12,434 nucleotides of DNA from an uncultured Rhodospirillaceae bacterium (GCA_913054205.1 CAJXJM010000034.1:1-12434); one strand, 5' to 3'. Positions 1 through 6,925 are shown, counted from the stretch's first letter. Numbers and translations are program-made. The notes: generated by a model from the letters alone, not told the origin.

Positions 1-435
1 GAGATCGCAGAAATTGATCCGGAAGAAGTGCGCGAAGCCATCTTAACAACCTGCTATGGCGGTTTTTTGGTTGGCCAAGAGGCGGCTAAATTAATGCTTC
101 CAGCCGGGAAGGGGACGATTATGTTTACCGGTGCTTCGGCTGGTGTAAAAGGCTTTCCGAAATCAGCAACCTTTGCGATGGGTAAATTTGGACTGCGCGG
201 CCTTGCTCAAAGTATGGCGCGCGAACTCCATCCGCAAAATATTCACATCGTCCACGTCGTCGTCGATGGTGGAATTCGCTCGGTCGAACGAGGACGCACC
301 GAAGACGCAGGGCGGGGCGACGATGCATGGCTACTACCGGATGCGATTGCGGACACCTACTATCATCTCCACACCCAGCACCGAAGTGCGTGGTCTTGGG
401 AGATTGAAGTCAGGCCCTGGGTTGAAGGTTTTTAA
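1..435 (+). CDS. Short-chain dehydrogenase/reductase, 3' end only, with Phe in place of the catalytic Tyr
   Basis: The reading frame is open from base 1, so the gene starts upstream of the window and about 144 C-terminal residues are visible. The GTG at 28 is an internal codon, not a start. The fold is a Rossmann-type SDR: a TIMFTGASAG strand with the catalytic-Ser region (118-144), then the active-site helix. There the usual Tyr-x3-Lys reads F-A-M-G-K (Phe codon 172-174, Lys codon 184-186). The following text, LRGLAQSMARELHPQNIHI and HVVVDGGI, and the C-terminal HTQHRSAWSWEIEVRPW, match from memory a subgroup of proteobacterial SDRs that also carry Phe here. The substitution is therefore probably lineage-typical rather than a mutation. 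Without the Tyr hydroxyl, normal hydride-transfer chemistry is doubtful; the substrate is unknown. It ends exactly one base before the stop of the convergent gapR. Confidence 0.85.
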   Translation, partial: EIAEIDPEEVREAILTTCYGGFLVGQEAAKLMLPAGKGTIMFTGASAGVKGFPKSATFAMGKFGLRGLAQSMARELHPQNIHIVHVVVDGGIRSVERGRTEDAGRGDDAWLLPDAIADTYYHLHTQHRSAWSWEIEVRPWVEGF

Positions 436-681
436 TTAATCCATATCCAGGGCGCGTTTATAGAGATCAAGCAGTTCATCCTGCTCGCGCCGGTCTGCGC
501 CATCAAGTTTGCGCAACCGAATGACCATGCGCAGGATTTTGACATCAAAGCCAGCTGCTTTGGCTTCTGAATAGACTTCGCGAATATCTTCGGCGAGGGC
601 TGCTTTTTCTTCTTCCAAGCGTTCAACACGCTCAATTATTGTTTTTAGCCGTTCACTGGCTATGCCGCCGACATCTACCAT
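436..681 (-). CDS. gapR: GapR-family nucleoid-associated protein (DUF2312)
   Basis: This 81-residue protein is almost entirely helical and charged. It has a long coiled-coil-like segment near the N-terminus (SERLKTIIERVERLEEEKAAL, roughly residues 9-29) followed by AEDIREVYSEAKAAGFDVKILRMVIRLRKL. The latter is the DUF2312 signature, recognisable by GFD-x-K-x-[IL]R-x-[VI]IRLRK. In Caulobacter, GapR binds overtwisted AT-rich DNA ahead of replication and transcription forks and is needed for chromosome maintenance; the family is essentially alphaproteobacterial. Length is normal for the family. The ATG at 681 is preceded by AGGGGA about 7 nt upstream. Its TAA stop abuts the stop of the convergent SDR with no base between. 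Function by homology is well supported, but this copy's exact role is inferred. Confidence 0.93.
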   Translation of the reverse strand: MVDVGGIASERLKTIIERVERLEEEKAALAEDIREVYSEAKAAGFDVKILRMVIRLRKLDGADRREQDELLDLYKRALDMD

Positions 682-775
682 TTAAATTCCCCTGATATTC
701 CATGTGGTAATCTTAATTTACTGACGATTATGTATCGAGCTAGAGCGTATCCTGCAAGTTCGCATTTAGGTAAAA

Positions 776-1579
776 TTAGTAATGTTTGATCTGATGCAGG
801 TCAGTCGCGCTAAGAATTTCGCTGAGAATTTCGGAAATCACTTTGGCCCAATAGGCAACGCCCTCAGGTGTCGCGACTAAATCTTGGCGCACTTCAATGG
901 CGCAATGCGGTAAACCGGCGGCACCCGCATGAAAATCCACTGAATAATATACTTCTTTGCCGGAATAGGGCTCATTGTCACCAATGACAAATTTGTCAGC
1001 GTGTTTACGCAGTAAATGGATCAGAGGCTCGGCGATGCGCGGGTCACGATTCCACAAGACTCCAGCGTGCCAAGGTCTGTCCGCTTTACTATTGGAAGAT
1101 CCAGAGGACATGGACGGCGTGAATGTATGGAGTGAAAATACAGCCGGAATATTTTGAGGCACCGTTTTTCTTCTACGTAAATGCGCGAGCGCATCAGCAA
1201 TCGCATGATGGTAGGGCCAAAAATAATTATCCGTCCGCTCAACCTGTTCCGTCTCGCTTAAATTTTGATTGCCGGGAATTGGTATTTCATCACTCATGCT
1301 TGGGATGCCGCTTGGATCACCGGGCTGGCGATTGGGATCAATTACCAGCCGGGAAAAACCAGCCAGAACAGCCGCAGCGTCGATGTCTTTCGACATTTCG
1401 CGGGTAATGGCGGCTGCACCGATATCCCAACCGATATGCTGGTTAAGCTGATCCGGTGTCAGGCCGAGATTGTCGAGCTCAGTCGGCACATGATTGCTGG
1501 CGTGGTCACAGATCAGCAGGAGCGGCGCGCTTCCGTCCAAATTGTGGGTTTCAAAAAGCGTGTTTGTCGGAGATGTCAT
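776..1579 (-). CDS. N-formylglutamate amidohydrolase family protein
   Basis: The 267-residue product carries the family's landmarks in order: LLLICDHASNHVP (residues 20-32), HIGWDIGA (48-55), SRLVIDPNRQPGDP (76-89), SLHTFTPS (149-156), HAGVLWNRDPR (171-181), GDNEPYSGKEVYYSVDFHA (200-218) and AIEVRQDL (227-234). Members hydrolyse N-formyl-L-glutamate to glutamate and formate (HutG-type, end of histidine degradation). Many stand-alone members have no proven substrate, and no hut genes are visible here. I chose the ATG at 1579: the frame stays open to 1717, but those extra 46 residues lack family similarity and would run into the divergent gene starting at 1692. No strong Shine-Dalgarno is visible at 1579. 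The C-terminus has a short internal repeat (SEILSEIL), probably trivial. Confidence 0.85.
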   Translation of the reverse strand: MTSPTNTLFETHNLDGSAPLLLICDHASNHVPTELDNLGLTPDQLNQHIGWDIGAAAITREMSKDIDAAAVLAGFSRLVIDPNRQPGDPSGIPSMSDEIPIPGNQNLSETEQVERTDNYFWPYHHAIADALAHLRRRKTVPQNIPAVFSLHTFTPSMSSGSSNSKADRPWHAGVLWNRDPRIAEPLIHLLRKHADKFVIGDNEPYSGKEVYYSVDFHAGAAGLPHCAIEVRQDLVATPEGVAYWAKVISEILSEILSATDLHQIKHY

Positions 1580-1691
1580 GCAGTAGAGAGTAGAAACTTT
1601 TTTCACTACTTTCGAGCCCAAATTTATTTGAATTACATCGAGACAATTTGCGTATAGCAGTTGAGCTATTGTGCCTGTATAACCCGGCCCT

Positions 1692-2600
1692 ATGTCGGAA
1701 CGCGTAAAAAATGACAAAATAACTCAGCGCGCGGTCATCGTTTTGCTGTTAGGAGCGGCGGCGATATCGTTCGCGCCTATTTTTGTACGGCTCAGTGAGC
1801 TTGGGCCGATTGCAACGGCATTCCACCGGGTTTTACTAGCGCTACCGGTTCTGTGGTTCTGGATGAGCCAGGATAATAAAAATCTGGGAAATCCGGAAAA
1901 GCGCCATCGGCAACCAAGCTCCTTGAAGGATTTTGCGCGTCTCGGACTTGCCGGACTGTTTTTTGTTGGTGACTTATCTTTTTGGCATTGGTCGATCAAG
2001 CTCACCTCAATCGCAAATTCAACGCTGCTGGCAAATTTTGCACCGATTTTTGTAACGCTCGCGGGATTTCTGCTGTTTGGCGAGAGATTTTCTAAAACCT
2101 TTTTAATCGGTCTGGTTTTTTCATTTGCCGGTCTCCTTCTTTTGCTTGGAGATAGTTTTGTTTTTCAAACCGACCATCTTCTAGGCGATGCTTACGGCCT
2201 CGTGGCAGCAATCTTTTATGCAGCATATTTAATGACGGTAGGTCGTCTCCGCGCCGATTTTTCAACGGCGACCGTGATGTTTTGGTCCAGCTTGGTTACC
2301 TGTATCGGTCTCGTGCCGGTAACGTTGATCTCCGGCGAAAGCTTCATCGCGCAGTCGCTCTTTGGCTGGGCTGTATTGGTTGCACTCGCGCTTATCTCGC
2401 ATGCCGGCGGGCAAGGGATGATTGCTTATGCATTGGCGCATTTGCCGGCGGCTTTCGGCTCGGTCGGATTATTGTTGCAACCCGCCTTGGCGGCAATTAT
2501 CGCCTGGTTTGTGTTTGGTGAAAGTCTCAGTCCCTTGCAATTGTCAGGTGGCTTGGTGGTTATTCTCGGCATTTATTTTGCGCGCCGCGGGACGCGGTAA
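1692..2600 (+). CDS. EamA/DMT-superfamily transporter (10 TM)
   Basis: The 302-residue, very hydrophobic protein is built from two EamA repeats. The first begins near ISFAPIFVRLSELGPIATAFHR and ends in NFAPIFVTLAGFLLFGERFS (about residues 20-140). The second ends in FGSVGLLLQPALAAIIAWFVFGESLS followed by a last membrane helix and a basic tail, FARRGTR. Ten transmembrane helices in the inner membrane are expected, and such proteins usually export metabolites or amino acids; the substrate cannot be read from sequence. It is divergent from the N-formylglutamate amidohydrolase-like gene across 112 bp. The ATG at 1692 has no clear Shine-Dalgarno; a TATAAC at 1678-1683 lies only about 9 bp upstream, so a leaderless mRNA is possible but unproven. 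The stop codon sits inside a 24-bp tandem repeat (separate entry). The next gene, egtD, is co-directional 154 bp downstream. Confidence 0.9.
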   Translation: MSERVKNDKITQRAVIVLLLGAAAISFAPIFVRLSELGPIATAFHRVLLALPVLWFWMSQDNKNLGNPEKRHRQPSSLKDFARLGLAGLFFVGDLSFWHWSIKLTSIANSTLLANFAPIFVTLAGFLLFGERFSKTFLIGLVFSFAGLLLLLGDSFVFQTDHLLGDAYGLVAAIFYAAYLMTVGRLRADFSTATVMFWSSLVTCIGLVPVTLISGESFIAQSLFGWAVLVALALISHAGGQGMIAYALAHLPAAFGSVGLLLQPALAAIIAWFVFGESLSPLQLSGGLVVILGIYFARRGTR

Positions 2601-2644
2601 AAATAATGTCGCGGGACGCGGTAAAAATAATGTCGCGGGACGCG
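2587..2644. repeat. 24-bp tandem repeat, 2.4 copies, spanning the stop codon of the DMT gene
   Basis: Two perfect adjacent copies (2587-2610 and 2611-2634) are followed by the first 10 bases of a third (2635-2644). The unit starts GCGGGACGCGGTAA and ends AAATAATGTC. The first copy encodes the last residues of the transporter and its TAA stop. Because the unit is a multiple of three and contains the stop, adding or losing copies leaves the protein unchanged. There are no spacers, so it is not a CRISPR. It is probably a replication-slippage duplication. Confidence 0.9.
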
Positions 2645-2754
2645 ATATACAAATTTGTGACTGTAATCCTTGATCGCTGGCTTGACAGGCGCGAGCCGGC
2701 AGGGAAGTCTGCGCTCTACAAGAAGAACCTTTCCACTAGGGGATCAGCGATAAT

Positions 2755-3735
2755 ATGAGCGAAGAGAAAATTGAGGGCATCGACTATTTTGTCGATCTTC
2801 AGCCTGAAACCGACGATTTCCTGTCGACCGTCTTGGATGGCCTGTCGCAATCACAGAAGACCATACCGCCGAAGTTTTTCTACGACGCCATTGGTTCCAA
2901 AATATTCGATAAAATTTGCGAAGCGCCGGAATATTACGTGACCCGCACGGAAATAGCGTTGATGAAAGAGATCGGCGAAGAGATCAATTCTCTGGTTGAG
3001 CCGAAATCAATCGTTGTTGAATATGGCTGTGGCTCAAGCCTAAAAATCAGAGCACTGTTATCGGCCTTGCCCGACCCTGCCGAATACCTCGCCATTGATA
3101 TATCCAAGTCGCATTTGATTCTGACGATCAAGGAGATTGCAGCGGATTATCCAAATCTACGCGTAGGCGCAATCTGTGCAGATTTTTCAGATGCGCTCGA
3201 CTGGCCCGAGCAAGCGAGGTCTGAACATGATCAACGGCTTGCTTTTTTTCCAGGCTCGACGATTGGCAACCAAACGCCGAAAGAGGCCCTCGAATTTTTG
3301 ACACGGATGCGCCATATGGTCGGTGATCAGGGCAGCCTGTTGATAGGCGTTGATTTGAAGAAAAACACCGAAGTTTTAAACAGCGCCTACAATGACGCGG
3401 CCGGCTACACCGCCGAGTTTAACCTGAACTTACTGCAACGCATGAAAAAGGAGCTGGACGCAGAATTGGATATTTCGAACTTCGAACATGATGCCTTTTA
3501 CAATGAAGAATTAGGGCGCATCGAAATGCATTTGATCAGCCAATTAGATCAGACAATCCAGGTCGGCGGGCAGAATTTCGAATTTAAAAAAGGCGAGACT
3601 ATCCATACGGAGAATTCGTATAAATATTCGATCGAAGAATTCAGTGAACTTGCCCAGAAATCCGGATTTGCACCGGTTAAAGCGTGGACGGATGCGGACA
3701 ATCTATTCAGCATCCATTATATGAGCGCAGTATAA
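2755..3735 (+). CDS. egtD: L-histidine N-alpha-methyltransferase EgtD (ergothioneine biosynthesis)
   Basis: EgtD uses three S-adenosylmethionine to convert histidine into hercynine (N-alpha-trimethylhistidine), the first step to the thiol antioxidant ergothioneine, in the cytoplasm. The 326-residue length is typical. Family landmarks visible in order: PPKFFYDAIGSKIFDKICEAPEYYVTRTE (38-66), the SAM-binding VVEYGCGSSLK (87-97), YLAIDIS (111-117), FFPGSTIGNQTP (164-175), the substrate-pocket run AYNDAAGYTAEFN (211-223), and IHTENSYKYS (283-292). In the last, the Glu and Ser match the pair that shapes the histidine pocket in the mycobacterial enzyme, as I recall it. AGGGGA about 11 nt before the ATG supports the start. 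The usual partner egtB is not in the window; the gene is flanked on both sides by DMT transporters. Confidence 0.93.
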   Translation: MSEEKIEGIDYFVDLQPETDDFLSTVLDGLSQSQKTIPPKFFYDAIGSKIFDKICEAPEYYVTRTEIALMKEIGEEINSLVEPKSIVVEYGCGSSLKIRALLSALPDPAEYLAIDISKSHLILTIKEIAADYPNLRVGAICADFSDALDWPEQARSEHDQRLAFFPGSTIGNQTPKEALEFLTRMRHMVGDQGSLLIGVDLKKNTEVLNSAYNDAAGYTAEFNLNLLQRMKKELDAELDISNFEHDAFYNEELGRIEMHLISQLDQTIQVGGQNFEFKKGETIHTENSYKYSIEEFSELAQKSGFAPVKAWTDADNLFSIHYMSAV

Positions 3736-3748
3736 AGATAATATCGTG

Positions 3749-3961
3749 TTAGGAATCAGTCACGACGGAGCGGCCTTCATCGGTGATGCTGGCTTTATTA
3801 AAACCGGCACCGAAAGTATTCAACGAGACCCATTTTGCATCGACGCATTCTTTCAACGTCCGGTCTAAAATTTCGTGATTTCCACCGTCGGAAACCGCTA
3901 TGTCTCCCGACATAATGAGAAGTTCTAACAATAATTTTTGTTGGGGCAATATTTGTGACAT
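3749..3961 (-). CDS. Small protein of unknown function, possibly winged-helix-like
   Basis: I do not recognise a named family. The 70-residue product has a helical N-terminus (PQQKLLLELLIMSGDIAV), a second likely helix HEILDRTLKECVDAKWV (about 29-45), then a short hairpin-like stretch SLNTFGAGFNKASITDEGRSVV. The pattern helix, helix ending in a Trp-Val, beta-wing, then T-D-x-G-R resembles the compact winged-helix layout seen at the ends of MarR or PadR proteins, so DNA binding is possible but only inferred. The ATG at 3961 has AGGA about 12 nt upstream. It converges on egtD with 13 bp between stops, and its start faces the DMT gene beginning at 4048. The codon use and absence of frame breaks favour a real gene. 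Confidence 0.65.
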   Translation of the reverse strand: MSQILPQQKLLLELLIMSGDIAVSDGGNHEILDRTLKECVDAKWVSLNTFGAGFNKASITDEGRSVVTDS

Positions 3962-4047
3962 AAATAAAATTATCCTTAAAATATGTGGGGCAATTTAGGG
4001 TATGTCCAAATATTTATCAAACACTGACTTCAGTTGAATATTATAAT

Positions 4048-5010
4048 ATGAATAACTCAAACGACCGTAAATCCAACTATAGCGAAGCAAATAGCGGTGG
4101 TGGTCTGTTGTGGCCCTACGCCGTGATCATCTTGTCGCAAATATTTTTTGGCAGTAATCAAATCCTGGGACGCTTGGTTGAAGGAGCGGTTCCACCGATA
4201 GGTTTGTCTTTTTGGCGATGGATTATTGCGACCTTGGTTGTTCTTCCGTTTACCTTGAAATATCTCCGAGATTACGGGCCGATTGTTTTAAAGGAATGGC
4301 GTGTTTATGTTGGTGGCGCTTTTTGCCTGATCGTTCTAGGCAATACGACAATATATATCGCGCTTAATCACACGACTGCGATCAACGGTGCACTTGTATC
4401 ATCGGTTCAGCCTGCTGTAACTTTTGCGCTGTCTTGGTTGTTCTTTCGCGAATTGGTGAGCAAAGGTCAAATCGCCGGTGCGCTGATAGCGATCATCGGC
4501 GTGATGGTAATTGTGACGCGAGGAGATATGTCGGTGTTAACCGACCTTCAGCCTAATCCCGGCGATATTTGGATGATCGTTTCTGTTATTGGTTTTTCGT
4601 TATATGCAATGTCTTTGCAAAAGATGCCCACCGGTGTGCCTGTGGTTTTAACGCTAAACGTTATTCAGTTTTTGGGGATTGTTTTACTGTTGCCGTTTTA
4701 CGCCTGGGAGACGATTTACGATCGTCCCATGGAGTTGAACCAGTTCACCATTATATCTGTTTTGTGGGCAGGAATAATTGTCGCCGTTGCGGCCTTGGGT
4801 CTTTGGAATTACAGCAATCACAAACTCGGTGCCAACAGAGCCAGCGGCACCGTTCATCTGCGTCTTGTCGCCATTACAGTTATGGCAATTGTCGTTTTGG
4901 GTGAAACTGTAGAGACGTTTCACTTTGTCGCTTTTGCGATCATCATGGTGGGCGTTTATGCCATTACCAAGTCTAAGCCAAAGAAAACGACCACGACCTC
5001 AAACAGCTAG
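4048..5010 (+). CDS. EamA/DMT-superfamily transporter (10 TM), second copy
   Basis: The 320-residue inner-membrane protein has a polar, Asn/Ser-rich N-terminal tail (MNNSNDRKSNYSEANSGGG) and then two EamA repeats. The first starts at LLWPYAVIILSQIFFGSNQIL and ends at VSSVQPAVTFALSWLFFRELVS. The second ends at GTVHLRLVAITVMAIVVLGETVETFHF and a final helix. The basic, Thr-rich C-terminus (KSKPKKTTTTSNS) is cytosolic-looking. A GTG at 3985 would add 21 residues in frame, but that extension is not membrane-like and has no better ribosome site, so the ATG at 4048 is preferred with moderate certainty. Substrate unknown. It is clearly different in sequence from the DMT protein at 1692-2600, so the two are paralogues rather than a recent duplication. 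Its stop lies one base from the stop of the convergent SDR. Confidence 0.88.
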   Translation: MNNSNDRKSNYSEANSGGGLLWPYAVIILSQIFFGSNQILGRLVEGAVPPIGLSFWRWIIATLVVLPFTLKYLRDYGPIVLKEWRVYVGGAFCLIVLGNTTIYIALNHTTAINGALVSSVQPAVTFALSWLFFRELVSKGQIAGALIAIIGVMVIVTRGDMSVLTDLQPNPGDIWMIVSVIGFSLYAMSLQKMPTGVPVVLTLNVIQFLGIVLLLPFYAWETIYDRPMELNQFTIISVLWAGIIVAVAALGLWNYSNHKLGANRASGTVHLRLVAITVMAIVVLGETVETFHFVAFAIIMVGVYAITKSKPKKTTTTSNS

Positions 5011-5011
5011 C

Positions 5012-5761
5012 CTATTTCAGGAATTTTCCACTATCGACAATGATGCGGGCACCCGTCGTGCTTCGAAGATGGGTCACGCATGCCATAATGGCGTCGGCAA
5101 CGTCTTCAGGATCAACAACCTTCTGAAGCGGTGATTTTTTTGAGAGTTTTTCTAATTTCTCACGGTCTCGCCCGGCGACAAAATCTGTGGCGACAGCCCC
5201 AGGGGAAACACAATTTACGCGGATTTCCGGACCAAGGACACGCGCCAGCGCGAGGCTCATAGTGTCAATAGCGGCCTTGCAGGCGACATAGGCAATAGAG
5301 CTGCCGGATCCTGTAAATCCAGACACTGATGACAGATTTACAATGACACTGTCGCCGCCGGCTTTGAGAAGGGATCTGAATTCCCGAATTACCGAAAACG
5401 GGCCACGCACATTGGCGATCAGCATTTTATCCATGAATTCGTCATCGAGGGCATCAAGATCATCATGCGGAATAGGTTTGGTAAAGCCCGCTGAATTGAC
5501 CAGGATGTCGAGCTTAGAATGATTGGCACCTACTGTTTCGGCCGCTTGTTTGACGGAGGCGCCGTCCTCCAAGGTGAGTTGTTGAATTGAATGACCATCA
5601 CCTGGCAATTCGCTTAGGAGAGTTTCGGCGCGATCTTTGCCTGTATTGTAGCCAATAATGACTTGTGCGCCTGCAGAGGCCAATGCGCGCACCGTGGCGG
5701 CACCTATGCCATTGCTGCCGCCGGTGACAAAGGCGATTTTCTCGGAGAGATTATTTTCCAT
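5012..5761 (-). CDS. Short-chain dehydrogenase/reductase of the ring-cleavage operon
   Basis: A full-length classical SDR of 249 residues. It has the cofactor-binding TGGSNGIG (13-20), NSAG (89-92), the catalytic Ser region NLSSVSG (142-148), Tyr158-x3-Lys162 (YVACK) and the post-active-site RVNCVSPGAVATDF (181-194). The residue after beta-2 is Tyr-Asn (IIGYNTGKDR) rather than an acidic residue, compatible with NADP(H) use, although this is only a hint. It is the last gene of the leftward operon hpaF-ligA-ligB-SDR: 3 bp separate it from the dioxygenase gene, and its GGAAG ribosome site lies within that gene's 3' end. By position it should act on the ring-cleavage product or a downstream keto/enol acid. 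It could fill the oxidation step that HpaE (an aldehyde dehydrogenase) performs in the classical pathway, but the sequence alone does not establish this. Confidence 0.9.
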   Translation of the reverse strand: MENNLSEKIAFVTGGSNGIGAATVRALASAGAQVIIGYNTGKDRAETLLSELPGDGHSIQQLTLEDGASVKQAAETVGANHSKLDILVNSAGFTKPIPHDDLDALDDEFMDKMLIANVRGPFSVIREFRSLLKAGGDSVIVNLSSVSGFTGSGSSIAYVACKAAIDTMSLALARVLGPEIRVNCVSPGAVATDFVAGRDREKLEKLSKKSPLQKVVDPEDVADAIMACVTHLRSTTGARIIVDSGKFLK

Positions 5762-5764
5762 ATT

Positions 5765-6586
5765 CTAAGCAACTTCCATTGTAGCTACAGTACAGCCAAC
5801 TGCGTAAATTGGAATTGGCTCATAACACCAAAGTTCACCCTTCGCGCCTTCACAGGCACCTGCCACGGCAACGAAGGTTCTGATCTCAAAGCCGCCTTGA
5901 CCACCACGTTCATAGGTCTCTTCATCTGAATAGGCCAACATGGCGTCTTTGTCATTGGCGATAAAGTGATCCAAAAACTCACGGTCAAATTCTTCATTGA
6001 TTTTGCCGGAATCTGGCGTGCAGGGCCAATGTGATATTCCGCCGGTACCGACGATGGCGATTTTTTCCGGCACAGCGTCGCAGGCTTTACGAAGGGCGCG
6101 GCCAAACTCATAGGCCCGGTTAAGCGGGGTGAGGGGCGGGCCCTGGCAGTTGATATTGACCGGAATGATATCGAGATCGTAATCGGGAGTTAAAAAGTGC
6201 AATGGCACAGAGATGCCGTGGTCAAATTTCCACTCTTGAGCATAAGCAACGTCGACATCTCGCATGATTGTTTTAATCAGGCGCTCCGATAAGTCAGAAT
6301 TGCCGGGAATACGGGTTTTCTTGATGGCCAACCACTCTTCGTCCTCAATCGGGCCTTCATAATAATCCGCCATGCCGATACAATAGGACGGCATGTTGTT
6401 CATAAAAAAATTGGCAAAATGTTCGGCTGCGACGACGACAAGTGCTTCGGCACCGCTGTCTTTGATCGCTTGACGCATACGCTCAAAGTTATCGAGCAAT
6501 GTTTTGCGCTGAGTGGGGTCGGCGCGGTCTGCCCGGCCGGTGATACCTGGCGCATGTGAACATGTACCTGCAAATACAAGGGTCAT
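5765..6586 (-). CDS. ligB: Class III (LigB-type) extradiol ring-cleavage dioxygenase, beta/catalytic subunit
   Basis: The 273-residue protein belongs to the LigB superfamily of Fe(II)-dependent extradiol dioxygenases, which open catechol rings next to the hydroxyls. The metal ligands can be placed: His11 (CSHAPG), His56 (AAEHFANFF) and Glu234 (GGFEIRTF). A catalytic-base His186 (GTGGISHWP) and the pocket His123 (KFDHGISVP) are also present. All align with the Sphingobium LigB pattern (His12, His61, Glu242, His195) as I recall it. The preceding gene encodes the small LigA-type subunit and overlaps it by 4 bases (ATGA), implying translational coupling and a 1:1 alpha/beta complex. Substrate could be protocatechuate, gallate or homoprotocatechuate. 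The hpaF-, hpaG- and hpaR-like neighbours point to homoprotocatechuate or a relative. The symbol denotes the family, not proven 4,5-cleavage of protocatechuate. Confidence 0.9.
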   Translation of the reverse strand: MTLVFAGTCSHAPGITGRADRADPTQRKTLLDNFERMRQAIKDSGAEALVVVAAEHFANFFMNNMPSYCIGMADYYEGPIEDEEWLAIKKTRIPGNSDLSERLIKTIMRDVDVAYAQEWKFDHGISVPLHFLTPDYDLDIIPVNINCQGPPLTPLNRAYEFGRALRKACDAVPEKIAIVGTGGISHWPCTPDSGKINEEFDREFLDHFIANDKDAMLAYSDEETYERGGQGGFEIRTFVAVAGACEGAKGELWCYEPIPIYAVGCTVATMEVA

Positions 6587-6894
6587 ACCGCACCTCCACC
6601 TGTTCGTGCATAGAGACCAGCACGAACCGGCCCATGTTCTTCAATACCATCTTTCATTGCTTGAATGTAATCATCCCAAGGCATTTTACAAAGCGCGGAG
6701 TAATGCATCAGGATTTGGCCATTGACGCCGAGCACATAGAGAAGACCGATATCGGGTTTGCGTATCGCCACGAGTTCTTCTTCCGTCAGATCATACTCTT
6801 CCAGAAGCCCGTCCATATCTTCCTCAAAGCGTTTGGCCGCGTTTGGGTCGCGGTTTAGCTCATAGATGAGTTTTTGAACGTAATAGAGGCTCAT
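6583..6894 (-). CDS. ligA: LigA-type small (alpha) subunit of extradiol dioxygenase
   Basis: The 103-residue, mostly helical protein matches the LigA domain: the N-terminal LIYELNRDPNAAKRFEEDMD helix pair, then LLEEYDLTEEELVAIRKPDIGLLYVLGVNGQILMHYSAL (about 30-68). In Sphingobium LigAB the alpha subunit caps the active site of the beta subunit and contributes to substrate fit. This copy is shorter than the roughly 139-residue protocatechuate enzyme subunit I remember, ending soon after the core helices with a Gly-rich RTGGGAV tail. AAGG lies about 9 nt before its ATG. It sits 31 bp downstream of the hpaF-like gene and overlaps the catalytic subunit gene by 4 bases. Confidence 0.88.
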   Translation of the reverse strand: MSLYYVQKLIYELNRDPNAAKRFEEDMDGLLEEYDLTEEELVAIRKPDIGLLYVLGVNGQILMHYSALCKMPWDDYIQAMKDGIEEHGPVRAGLYARTGGGAV

Positions 6895-6925
6895 AATTTT
6901 TACCTTTGTGACTTACTCTGAACCG

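Noticed and set aside
1123..1657. Rightward reading frames of 94 and 130 codons within the N-formylglutamate amidohydrolase-like gene
   Set aside because: They are antisense to a well-supported gene, Cys/Arg/Gln-rich without recognisable domains, and lack ribosome sites.
1678..1691. Leaderless transcription of the first DMT gene from TATAAC at 1678-1683
   Set aside because: No suitable -35 box at the right distance, so this remains a suggestion within the gene entry and not a called promoter.
1580..1717. N-terminal extension of the N-formylglutamate amidohydrolase-like gene back to an ATG at 1717
   Set aside because: The extra 46 residues show no family similarity, overlap the divergent transporter start at 1692, and leave no promoter space; the ATG at 1579 fits the family length.
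2587..2644. CRISPR array
   Set aside because: The repeats are directly adjacent with no spacers and only 2.4 copies; it is a simple tandem duplication.
2682..2710. TTGACA at 2682-2687 as the egtD promoter
   Set aside because: The -35 box is perfect but no acceptable -10 lies 15-19 bp downstream in this GC-rich stretch, so it was not called.
3985..4047. GTG at 3985 as start of the second DMT transporter
   Set aside because: The added 21 residues are not membrane-like and have no clear ribosome site; the ATG at 4048 leads directly into the polar tail and first helix. Certainty is only moderate.
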